The position numbers and the translations under genes were made by a program. Shown here one piece after another: positions 1 through 6,284 of a stretch of DNA of 6,284 nucleotides (position 1 is the stretch's first letter; each line of letters opens with the position of its first letter). This stretch comes from an uncultured bacterium. GTDB lineage: Bacteria; Verrucomicrobiota; Lentisphaeria; Oligosphaerales; Oligosphaeraceae. The stretch covers positions 1-6,284 of the forward strand of contig URJM01000092.1 of NCBI GenBank assembly GCA_900548225.1. The letters are read 5' to 3'. Under the pieces are notes generated by a model. That model searched no databases. It was not told where the DNA came from and saw only the letters and a list, made by a program, of their open reading frames with translations.

Positions 1-105
1 AAGGGAGAAGGGAGGAGAAGGTAGTGCGTGGCTGGCGCGCTTGGGCGCGCCTCGCGCGGCGCTTCCGCCACGTGTCCTTGAGGGGAGGGCGGAGTTTTGT
101 TGATT
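1..105. other. Non-coding tail downstream of ugd
   Basis: This stretch holds no credible gene on either strand; the short plus-strand frame through it runs into ugd and has no family features. Its left end (1-24) is almost purely purine on the plus strand. The hairpins are described separately. What follows to the left is outside the window. Confidence 0.6.
34..51 (-). terminator. GC-only hairpin after ugd, possible transcript end without a U-tract
   Basis: GGCGCGC (34-40) and GCGCGCC (45-51) form a perfect 7-bp stem with a 4-nt loop, 55 bases past the ugd stop codon. In the direction of transcription it is followed by a pyrimidine-rich stretch (about 22-1, C and T mixed) and not by a run of T, so it is not a classical intrinsic terminator. 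A second possible stem lies just before it: TCCGCC (64-69) with GGCGGA (88-93), 18-nt loop. Position after the last gene of the run supports a role in ending or protecting the transcript. Confidence 0.35.
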
Positions 106-1485
106 TCAGTCGAAGTGGACTTTTGGGGGCTTTCCGATGGGATAGACATTGTATCCCATGTCGTAGAGATTCTGGTGTGGGAGGCAGTTTCTGCCGTCGA
201 AGAGGAATGCCGGTTTTCTGAGATTGCCGAATATCCTCTTGTAGTCCAATGACTTGAAGAGTTCCCAATCTGTGAGGACGACCACTGCGTGGGCATCACG
301 GCATGCCTCGTATGGGTCGCTGACATACTCAACGCGGCCATCCGCGTCCCCGAGGTCCTTCCGGGCATTGTCGAGCGCCTTTGGGTCGCAGATGGCAAGC
401 CGCGCCCGTTCTGCGAGGAGTGCGCGGCAGACATCGATTGCGGGAGACTCCCGCGTGTCCCCGGTATTTGCCTTGAAGGCAAAGCCGAGGATTGCGATTC
501 TCTTGTCCGTGACCGTATTGAACATGGCCTCGAGCATTCGCTCCGTGAAGCGCCGTGCCTGGTAGTCATTGATTCTGACGACGTTTTCCCAGTATTCCGC
601 GACTTCGTCAAGCCCGTAGTGTTCGCAGAGATACACCAGGTTGAGAATGTCCTTCTTGAAGCAGGAGCCGCCAAATCCGATGCCGGCCTGGAGGAATCGG
701 GAGCCGATTCGACTGTCGCAGCCCGCGGCCAGGGAGACCTGGTCCACATCGGCGCCTGTGCGTTCGCAGAGTGCGGAGATTGAGTTGATTGACGAAATGC
801 GCTGTGCCAGGAGTGCGTTGGACACCAGCTTCGTCAATTCGCTTGACCAGAGACTGGTGGTGATGATTTTCTCCCGTGGCACCCAGTGGGTGTAAATCGA
901 GGCGATAGTCTCGACGGCGCGCCGTCCCGCCTCATCCTCGGTTCCTCCAATCAGAATCCTGTCGGGCTGGTTCAAGTCGTTGATGGCGGTGCCCTCCGCA
1001 AGGAATTCTGGATTTGAGACGATTTGGAAATTCAGCCCCTTGTCGTTTGCCTGCAGGACGCGTGAGAGGGTCTGGGCCGTTCGGACGGGCAGGGTGCTCT
1101 TCTCGACTACGATTTTGTCCCCTTCGGCAAATTCCACGATTTCCCGCGCGGTCTTTTCCAGGAACTGTAGGTCTGACGCCTTTCCCGCTCCGCATCCGAA
1201 GGTCTTTGTCGGGGTGTTGACTGAGACGAAGATGATGTCGGCGGCCTTGATTCCCGCGGCGATGTCAGTCGAATAGAAGAGGTTTTTGTTTCGGCACCGC
1301 ATTACGATTTCTCGGAGTCCCGGCTCGTAGATTGGCAGTTCGTCGGAGTTCCAGGCAGCGATGCGTTCGTGGTTGATGTCAACTACCGTGATGCGGCACT
1401 CGGGGCAATGGTCTGCGATGACCGCCATTGTGGGACCGCCGACGTATCCTGCTCCGATGCAGAGGATATTCCTGGGAGTGGTCAT
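106..1485 (-). CDS. ugd: UDP-glucose 6-dehydrogenase, animal/eukaryote-type
   Basis: Ugd oxidises UDP-glucose to UDP-glucuronate in two NAD+-dependent steps in the cytoplasm, supplying uronic acids and derived sugars for capsule, exopolysaccharide or LPS. The ATG at 1485 gives 459 residues, and a GTG at 1539 would add 18 residues without homology; neither has a clear Shine-Dalgarno motif. From 1485 the numbering matches human UGDH exactly through about residue 148 and is one less after that: Rossmann motif GAGYVGGP (11-18), Thr131 in EKSTLPVR, Glu160 and Glu164 in NPEFLAEG, Lys219 in SSELTKL, catalytic Cys275 in FGGSCFKKD (codon at 661-663) and Asp279. NTVTDKRIAILGFAFK (323-338) opens the C-terminal UDP-binding domain. 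All catalytic residues are present. The flexible tail of the animal enzyme (beyond about 465) is missing. It is the last gene of the same-strand run, 131 bp after the glycosidase gene. Bacterial Ugd of the E. coli or TuaD type is much less similar. Confidence 0.97.
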   Translation of the reverse strand: MTTPRNILCIGAGYVGGPTMAVIADHCPECRITVVDINHERIAAWNSDELPIYEPGLREIVMRCRNKNLFYSTDIAAGIKAADIIFVSVNTPTKTFGCGAGKASDLQFLEKTAREIVEFAEGDKIVVEKSTLPVRTAQTLSRVLQANDKGLNFQIVSNPEFLAEGTAINDLNQPDRILIGGTEDEAGRRAVETIASIYTHWVPREKIITTSLWSSELTKLVSNALLAQRISSINSISALCERTGADVDQVSLAAGCDSRIGSRFLQAGIGFGGSCFKKDILNLVYLCEHYGLDEVAEYWENVVRINDYQARRFTERMLEAMFNTVTDKRIAILGFAFKANTGDTRESPAIDVCRALLAERARLAICDPKALDNARKDLGDADGRVEYVSDPYEACRDAHAVVVLTDWELFKSLDYKRIFGNLRKPAFLFDGRNCLPHQNLYDMGYNVYPIGKPPKVHFD

Positions 1486-1543
1486 GGTGTTGCTGTTGGA
1501 CAGTTGGGTGGTGGTTGGTGAAAATGCGCGTATCGCCACACGA

Positions 1544-1572
1544 GGGGGCCGTGTCTGTCAGTCGGCATCCCC
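1544..1572 (-). other. Interrupted GC hairpin in the glycosidase-ugd gap
   Basis: In the 131-bp gap between the glycosidase stop (1617) and the ugd ATG (1485), GGGGGCCG (1544-1551) can pair with CGGC (1563-1566) and CCCC (1569-1572), leaving a 2-nt AT bulge and an 11-nt loop. There is no T-run after it, so it is a weak terminator candidate. It could be an attenuator or an mRNA-processing stem, or chance in GC-rich DNA. No promoter with convincing -35 and -10 boxes is seen in the gap. Confidence 0.2.
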
Positions 1573-1616
1573 GTCACCCCGGTCGCCCTTTGCGCCTCAT
1601 TGCCGCCCGCGGGTGG

Positions 1617-3953
1617 CTACGGGGTTGGCGTGGTCTCCTTCGGGCAACGGAGGATTTGCTTCTCAAATGAACCGTCGGGCATGCGCCGCCACTCCGCCTC
1701 GATTGTCCCGTGCGGGGTGACGACCTCGCCGCGGAAGTGTTCCAGATCCTCCTGGAAGTCCGGGCGGAACCTGAAGGTCTTGTAGCCTGGTGAGGTGGGC
1801 TCGATTCCCAGCAGGCCTGTGCGGGCGTACCATGCGGGAGTGCTGCTCCAGCCATGGCAGAGGGAACCCGCGAAGGTGAAGTCCTCGCCGCCGGCCTCGG
1901 TCTCCCAGAGAGTCTTCGTGCCCAGGAGGATGGAGGGGTCGAAGACCCTGCGAAGCCTCGGAAGGATTTGCGCGGAGAATCGCTTCGGGAGCATGCGCAT
2001 GGTCCGTATCCAGTATGGAAGCGTGCTGAAGGTGGATTCAACAAGCCCCCCGTTCAGCAACGAGGCGGAAACCCTGCGGAGACGGTCGCCCTTGACGGCG
2101 CCGTTGTAGATTGCGAGGATTTGGACATGCTCGTGGAAGGGGGTGGCATCCAGCAGATTTGTCCTGATTAGTCCCTTTTTGTCATCCCAGAAGAGTTCTC
2201 CGCAGGTTTTTGCGAGTCTTGCGGCCTCCTTTTTGAGTTCGGCCTTTGATTTTCCCGCGAGTGGCATCTTGAATGCGTCGGCCAGCTTTGCGGCTGCGTT
2301 GAGTGTTTCGACGAGATAGAGGTTATATGGCGTATTGTAGTCTGTGGGGTCCTCGTTTCCCAGTTCCCCCGAGAGTCCGGGCACCCATTCGCAGAAATTC
2401 CAGATTTCCTTGTGTTTTCCCGGATGGTAGATGACTCCCTGCGGTGTGTCGAGAGTCTTTTTCAGGACTGCGTCGATGAGTCTCTCGACGGTGGGGAGCA
2501 TTGGTCTGACGAGTTCCCTGTCTCCCGAGTGCAGGTAGAGTTCCCAGAGTGCGGTCACCCATACGAGCCCGAAGATTGGGATTGAGAGCGCCTGTCGTCC
2601 CGGCGAGGTCATCTGGAGAGTCTGTGCATTGTCGTTCCAGTTGTCCCCCATCAACTTATAGCAGCTTGCGACGAATGGGTAGTTTCCCCAGATTGGGAAT
2701 CCGAAGAGCGCCTGGTTTCTGGAGTCGTACGGGTATAGTCCCTGTTCCCTCCATGGGCAGTCCTCGAAGTGTTCGTGCTGGCAGAGCGCGAGCGTCCGAA
2801 TCGCGGTGGCGTCCAGCCTTTCCAGGAGCCTGTCCGGGCAGCTGATTTTCGCGGGCTTTGGCAGGTCCCTCATCACTGGCACGATTCCCAGGTATCCGAC
2901 CTTTGGCGGCTTCGTGGCATTTGTCACATGCATTTCGAGGTATCGCGCCCCCACCCGGCGGAGTCGATGCGTGAAGTGGAGGAGTCCTCCGTCGCAGACG
3001 ACCCGGTCTGCGAAGTTCCGTCCGTCGAGGTATGCCCTGACCCGTCCGTCGGTGAGGTGTTCTCCGTGTGCGATTTCCAGGACGGTTCCCTTTTCGGCCT
3101 GCAGTGTGACTGTGAGCCAGCCGGTCTGTTCATCACCGAGGTCTACGATCAGATACCACCCGTTGGAGGTGAACCTTGGAGCTGGCCAGGTGAAGGGGAA
3201 GCGCATTGCGTTTTCCGGGGCGAGCATGAACGGGATTGGCTGTCCCCAAAGGTGGTGTTGGAGTTCCTCCGTGCCAGGCGTGCAGAATGACTTGTCCACA
3301 TAGTGTGCTCGCAGGAGGTCGTTGAAGATCATCTTCGCGGCCGTGCCCGTATTGTCTTCCGTGCGGAGGAGTTCTCCTGCCTGGACGACCTGGGTGACTG
3401 GTGCGGGGCGTTCCCGGAGCAGGGGTGCGGCTGCCGGCCGAGGCGTGGGCGTGTTGAGGCAGTCGAGGATGCGCGGCTTCCGCCAATCGAGGCGGCGGGG
3501 GGACGCGTCGTAGTAGAAAATGTCTCCCAGCTGGCTTGACAGCGGGATGCCGAGGCCGTTCTCGTATGCCGTGTCAAGGGCGCATTCCCAGGATTCGTCC
3601 GTCCGTGCCAGGATCTTTGCACCGTCGCGGACCTCCGCCCAGAGTCCGGGGGGGACAACTGCGGTCGTAAGGGAGTCCCGTCCCAGGACGTATACCTGGA
3701 TTTCGATCGTGTTTCTTCCTGGGCGCCATGCTCCCGACAGCGGCAGGTCGGAGTATGTTGGGTGTCCGTCCAGGTCGGAGAACTGGCTGCCCTGGACGAC
3801 TTCCCCGTTGAGCCGCACGCAGAAGGTCGAGTGGGCCGAGATGCGCAGCACAGGGCGTTTTGCGGGGGTTGACAGTGCGAGGCGGAACCTTGCGTATGCG
3901 TCTCTGTCGTGTCCTGCTTCGGGTAGCCAGATCCAGGATGTAAGCATTGGCAT
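1617..3953 (-). CDS. GH78-type alpha-L-rhamnosidase-like glycoside hydrolase, cytoplasmic
   Basis: GH78 enzymes hydrolyse terminal alpha-L-rhamnose from glycosides and polysaccharides by inversion. From the ATG at 3953 (or the ATG two codons on, 3947) the protein has 778 residues. Starts further upstream, up to 4121, would run into the murA gene and give a low-complexity Arg/Pro-rich leader, so I reject them. Approximate layout: N-terminal beta-sandwich (residues 1-180), the concanavalin-like rhamnosidase domain (about 265-345, with DLGDEQTGW and HGEHLTDGR), an alpha6/alpha6 barrel (about 370-720) and a C-terminal beta domain. The acid motif DCPWREQ starts at Asp398, with Glu403 as likely proton donor and Asp410 at the spacing seen in BsRhaB (D567, E572, D579). 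Glu684 in TLWE fits the general base, followed by SLCHGWSSTP. There is no signal peptide, transmembrane segment or lipobox, so the enzyme is probably cytoplasmic. It starts 50 bp after murA with no recognisable Shine-Dalgarno motif. Substrate is uncertain: the YPYDSRNQ segment replaces the usual WTGD-type sequence. Confidence 0.88.
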   Translation of the reverse strand: MPMLTSWIWLPEAGHDRDAYARFRLALSTPAKRPVLRISAHSTFCVRLNGEVVQGSQFSDLDGHPTYSDLPLSGAWRPGRNTIEIQVYVLGRDSLTTAVVPPGLWAEVRDGAKILARTDESWECALDTAYENGLGIPLSSQLGDIFYYDASPRRLDWRKPRILDCLNTPTPRPAAAPLLRERPAPVTQVVQAGELLRTEDNTGTAAKMIFNDLLRAHYVDKSFCTPGTEELQHHLWGQPIPFMLAPENAMRFPFTWPAPRFTSNGWYLIVDLGDEQTGWLTVTLQAEKGTVLEIAHGEHLTDGRVRAYLDGRNFADRVVCDGGLLHFTHRLRRVGARYLEMHVTNATKPPKVGYLGIVPVMRDLPKPAKISCPDRLLERLDATAIRTLALCQHEHFEDCPWREQGLYPYDSRNQALFGFPIWGNYPFVASCYKLMGDNWNDNAQTLQMTSPGRQALSIPIFGLVWVTALWELYLHSGDRELVRPMLPTVERLIDAVLKKTLDTPQGVIYHPGKHKEIWNFCEWVPGLSGELGNEDPTDYNTPYNLYLVETLNAAAKLADAFKMPLAGKSKAELKKEAARLAKTCGELFWDDKKGLIRTNLLDATPFHEHVQILAIYNGAVKGDRLRRVSASLLNGGLVESTFSTLPYWIRTMRMLPKRFSAQILPRLRRVFDPSILLGTKTLWETEAGGEDFTFAGSLCHGWSSTPAWYARTGLLGIEPTSPGYKTFRFRPDFQEDLEHFRGEVVTPHGTIEAEWRRMPDGSFEKQILRCPKETTPTP

Positions 3954-4003
3954 TGAGGGAGTTTTGTGGTGGATGTCCAGGCGTTGTGCGCCTTGTGTCG
4001 GGC

Positions 4004-5299
4004 TCACATTTCGACCTGCCGGAGTTTGATTCCGAGTTGCCGGAGGGATTCGGGGAGCCGTTGGTATCCCCTGTAAATCATGTCTGCGTTGCGGATGAGC
4101 GAGGTGCCGTGTGCGCAGCATGCGGCGACCACGAGCGCCATTCCTGCGCGTATGTCGGGTGAGAGAAGCTCCGCCCCGTGGAGCCTAGACGGCCCGGAAA
4201 TCACGGCGCGATGCGGGTCGCAGACGACTGCGTTCGCGCCCATCGCAATCAGTCTGTCTACGAAGTATATCCTGCTTTCGAACATCTTCTCGAAGAAGAG
4301 GACCGAGCCCTGGGCCTGTGTCGCGGCGACGATCAGGCAGCTCATCATGTCGGAGGGGAAGTGGGGCCATGGTCCGTCCGCGATTGTCGGCATGATTCCG
4401 TCGAAGTCGTTTTGGACTGCGAGGGGCGCCTCCTGGTCGAGGGTGAGCCTTCCCGGTTCGATGACGAGGTTTGCGCCGAGTTTCTGGAAGACCCGTCGCG
4501 TCATCCAGTAGTCGTGCGGGATGATTTCGCCTATGACTTCGACATGTCCCTGGGTGGCGGCTGCGAGTGCGAGGAAACTGGCCGCGTTCACGTGGTCTGC
4601 GCCGATTGTGAATTCCGCGCCGTGGAGTTGCCTGACTCCCTGGACCACCAGGACATTTGTCTCAAGTCCGGAGATTTGCGCCCCCATTGCGTTGAGCAGT
4701 TGTGCCAGCTGCGTGACATGTGGTTCGCACGCGGCGTTTCGTATGGTCGTGGTTCCCTGTGCGAGGACTGCGGCCATGAGGAGGTGTTCCGTGGCGGTGA
4801 CGCTTGCCTCGTCTAGGAACAGCGAAGCCCCCGTGAGTCCCGTGGCGCGTCGTTGGAAGTGGTAAAGCCCGTCGTCGGTGGCAGTTGCGTCGATTCCGAG
4901 TCTTCCCAGCCCGTAGAAGTGCGGGTCGAGCCTCCTCCGTCCGATTTCGTCTCCCCCTGGCTTGTGGATATGTGCTTCGCCGTGTCTGGCCGCCATTGGG
5001 CCTGCGAAGAGGAGCGATGTGCGTATTGCGTGGCAGAGTTTCTTCGACGGGGAGGCGTTGCAGAACCCCTTTGCGCAGAGCTCCACGGTGGATTCGTCGA
5101 TTTTGCGCACAGAGACCCCCATTTCCACCGCGAGGGCGAGCATGTTCTTGACATCGAGGATGTCCGGGACATTGTGCAGGATGACGGGCTCGTCGGTCAG
5201 GAGCGTGGCCGCCACCATTGGGAGGGCGGCGTTTTTGTTGCCCTCGACCTGGATGGTGCCGCATGCGCGCTGTCTGCCTGTGATTTCAAGTGCCTTCAT
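4004..5299 (-). CDS. murA: UDP-N-acetylglucosamine 1-carboxyvinyltransferase, natural Cys-to-Asp form
   Basis: MurA transfers enolpyruvate from PEP to UDP-GlcNAc, the first committed cytoplasmic step of peptidoglycan synthesis. The ATG at 5299 gives 431 residues, the normal family length (E. coli about 419), and places the substrate-binding Lys22-Asn23 (GNKNAALP) at the same numbers as in E. coli. A TTG at 5314 is possible but less likely. Other family residues are present: Arg93, Arg122 in the mobile loop, Asp317 in FPSDM (E. coli Asp305), Arg343 in FESR (Arg331), Arg384 in DIRAG (Arg371) and Arg410 in YRGYQ (Arg397). The loop residue that is Cys115 in E. coli is Asp117 here (KPGGDEIGRRR, codon GAC at 4949-4951). 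This variant is known in Mycobacterium and Chlamydia and makes the enzyme insensitive to fosfomycin. The loop and the WPHFPSDMMS segment resemble Bacteroidota-type MurA as I remember it. The start overlaps the helicase stop as ATGA and is preceded by GGAG, suggesting translational coupling. Confidence 0.96.
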   Translation of the reverse strand: MKALEITGRQRACGTIQVEGNKNAALPMVAATLLTDEPVILHNVPDILDVKNMLALAVEMGVSVRKIDESTVELCAKGFCNASPSKKLCHAIRTSLLFAGPMAARHGEAHIHKPGGDEIGRRRLDPHFYGLGRLGIDATATDDGLYHFQRRATGLTGASLFLDEASVTATEHLLMAAVLAQGTTTIRNAACEPHVTQLAQLLNAMGAQISGLETNVLVVQGVRQLHGAEFTIGADHVNAASFLALAAATQGHVEVIGEIIPHDYWMTRRVFQKLGANLVIEPGRLTLDQEAPLAVQNDFDGIMPTIADGPWPHFPSDMMSCLIVAATQAQGSVLFFEKMFESRIYFVDRLIAMGANAVVCDPHRAVISGPSRLHGAELLSPDIRAGMALVVAACCAHGTSLIRNADMIYRGYQRLPESLRQLGIKLRQVEM

Positions 5300-6284
5300 C
5301 TGTGGCGTCTCCAACCGCCGTAGTAGTCGTCCCCCCGCATGGAATACGGCGTATCATATTCATCGGAATGCCTGGGGATTTCGACATGGTTCGTGTATTC
5401 GCGCAGGATTCGGAGCTCCCTTGGAATCTCCAGCAGGAAATGGCTCGTATCCGCAGGCGTCCGCATTCCGTATCGGTAGCGCATTTTCGCGTGTGTTACA
5501 AAGGCCGCCTTTTCGGCGCGTGTGAGACCCACGTAGAAGAGCCGCCGTTCCTCCTCGATTTTGTCGGGCGCCGGGTCTCCATTGGAGTCCACTGCCATGC
5601 TATGGGGGAGAAGCCCCTCCTCCACCCCAGTGATGAAGACGCACGGGAACTCGAGCCCCTTTGCGGAGTGGAGTGTCATCATGACGACATTGTCCGTATC
5701 CGGGTCGTGTGCATCCACGTCTGCGACGAGTGAGATTTCCTCCAGGAATTCCGCGAGCGGGGCCTTCGGATGGCCTTGGGTGAATATGGATGCACGGCTG
5801 AGGAAGCTTTCGACGTTTTCCCGTCTTGCGTCGATGTTGTCGGAGCCGTATTGGTCTTCTATGCCGTCGAGGAATCCCGCGGCATCCAGGATTTCATTTA
5901 CGGCGTTGTCGGCCGGCGCGGATGGTGCCTCCTTGATTCCCTGGAGCCACTCCGAGAACCTGATGAGCCTCCTGGACTTTTCGCTCCTGCCCTTCTGGAG
6001 CTTTCGGAAATCCTCTCCGGCGAGGTAGTCCAGAAGCGGGAGTCCCGCGGCGGCGGCGCCTCCGATGAGTTGTTCGGCGGTACGTTTCCCGATTCCCTTG
6101 CACTGGTGGAAATTCTCGGTTATGCGGAGGAATGCCACATGGTCGTTGGGATTGGCCTTCAGGCGCAGCAACGCCAGAAGGTCCCTGATTTCCTTGCGTT
6201 CGTAGAAGCGCAACCCACCCAGTATCTGGTATGGAATCCCGTAGCGGACGAAGGCCTCCTCGAAGGGGCGGGACTGGGCGTTCG
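5296..6284 (-). CDS. uvrD: UvrD/PcrA-type ATP-dependent 3'-5' DNA helicase, C-terminal part (5' end outside window)
   Basis: Superfamily 1A helicases of this type unwind DNA in nucleotide excision repair, mismatch repair and clearance of replication or transcription blocks. The frame is open to the window edge and gives 328 visible residues. The first methionine-like codon at 6213 is only an internal TTG (Leu) and not a start. Visible residues 1-9 (NAQSRPFEE), followed by GIPYQILGG and then RFYERKEIRD, are motif IV and the start of domain 2A. Motif V (TLHSAKGLEFP, about residues 203-213, nt 5644-5676) and motif VI (EEERRLFYVGLTRA, about 243-256, nt 5515-5556, with the arginine finger in GLTRA) are intact. 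The Walker A/B half lies outside the window. After motif VI the protein ends within about 70 residues in an acidic, aromatic and then basic tail (DDYYGGWRRHR), with no sign of the C-terminal Tudor-like domain found in PcrA and UvrD. The stop codon overlaps the murA start. Rep would be an alternative name; motifs alone do not separate UvrD, PcrA and Rep. Confidence 0.93.
   Translation of the reverse strand, partial: NAQSRPFEEAFVRYGIPYQILGGLRFYERKEIRDLLALLRLKANPNDHVAFLRITENFHQCKGIGKRTAEQLIGGAAAAGLPLLDYLAGEDFRKLQKGRSEKSRRLIRFSEWLQGIKEAPSAPADNAVNEILDAAGFLDGIEDQYGSDNIDARRENVESFLSRASIFTQGHPKAPLAEFLEEISLVADVDAHDPDTDNVVMMTLHSAKGLEFPCVFITGVEEGLLPHSMAVDSNGDPAPDKIEEERRLFYVGLTRAEKAAFVTHAKMRYRYGMRTPADTSHFLLEIPRELRILREYTNHVEIPRHSDEYDTPYSMRGDDYYGGWRRHR
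5309..5312 (-). promoter_or_regulatory. Shine-Dalgarno-like GGAG of murA, inside the helicase gene
   Basis: On the minus strand GGAG lies 9 nt before the ATG at 5299, within the last codons of the helicase gene. It supports the ATG at 5299 over the TTG at 5314, which it overlaps or abuts. With the ATGA overlap it points to translation of murA by re-initiation or coupled initiation. It is the only recognisable ribosome-binding motif before a gene in this window; the other two starts have none. Confidence 0.5.

Noticed and set aside
1486..1539. GTG start at 1539 for ugd
   Set aside because: The extra 18 residues have no counterpart in the family, while the ATG at 1485 gives the same numbering as human UGDH.
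1521..1565. CTGACA as a -35 box for a ugd promoter in the gap
   Set aside because: No -10 box with reasonable match to TATAAT occurs 16-18 bases further on; the best nearby sequence (CGATAC) has poor match and spacing.
3979..3993. Small hairpin AGGCG-TTGTG-CGCCT in the murA-glycosidase gap
   Set aside because: The stem is only 5 bp with no T-run after it; a stem this small is expected by chance, so it is not called a terminator.
3954..4121. N-terminal extension of the glycosidase to 4121
   Set aside because: It would overlap the murA C-terminus by over 100 bases and encodes an Arg/Pro/His-rich stretch unlike the family; the domain begins right after the ATGs at 3953 and 3947.
4178..4816. 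A 212-codon open frame on the plus strand opposite murA
   Set aside because: It lies wholly within murA, whose motifs are complete and in order; the frame has no recognisable domain and is what GC-rich codon bias produces on the opposite strand. The same holds for plus-strand frames at 289-783 and 2769-3290.
5296..6213. Helicase as a complete 305-residue gene starting at 6213
   Set aside because: The codon at 6213 is TTG inside the conserved GGLRFYERKE segment, and upstream codons encode motif IV (NAQSRPFEE); the gene continues past the window.

Overview
This is a GC-rich bacterial window in which every gene I can support lies on the minus strand, so the biological order runs from the right end to the left. 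The gene set (a Bacteroidota-like MurA with Asp in place of the usual active-site Cys, an animal-type UDP-glucose dehydrogenase, a GH78-type glycosidase, and weak or absent Shine-Dalgarno motifs) suggests an anaerobe of the PVC or FCB groups. Lentisphaerota/Victivallales or a related Verrucomicrobiota lineage is my best guess. The placement is inference from protein style; no rRNA or other taxonomic marker is present.

Layout from upstream to downstream: (1) 6284-5296, the C-terminal part of a UvrD/PcrA-type superfamily 1 DNA helicase, cut by the window edge; (2) 5299-4004, murA, whose ATG overlaps the helicase stop codon (ATGA); (3) a 50-bp gap, then 3953-1617, a signal-less GH78-type alpha-L-rhamnosidase-like enzyme; (4) a 131-bp gap, then 1485-106, a eukaryote-type UDP-glucose 6-dehydrogenase; (5) 105-1, a non-coding tail with two GC-rich hairpins and a pyrimidine-rich stretch that may end the transcript. 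There is no stretch over 300 bases without a gene. I see no tRNA, rRNA, CRISPR, insertion sequence or phage gene.

The genes may form one transcription unit but do not make one obvious pathway. MurA consumes UDP-GlcNAc for peptidoglycan, Ugd makes UDP-glucuronate for surface polysaccharide, the glycosidase probably trims rhamnosides in the cytoplasm, and the helicase serves DNA repair or replication. The cell-envelope theme joins murA and ugd only loosely. I do not find a credible new multi-gene system here. The points most worth a second look are the natural Cys-to-Asp MurA, the near residue-for-residue match of Ugd to animal UGDH, the variant acid motif of the glycosidase, and the helicase that ends without the usual C-terminal Tudor-like domain.
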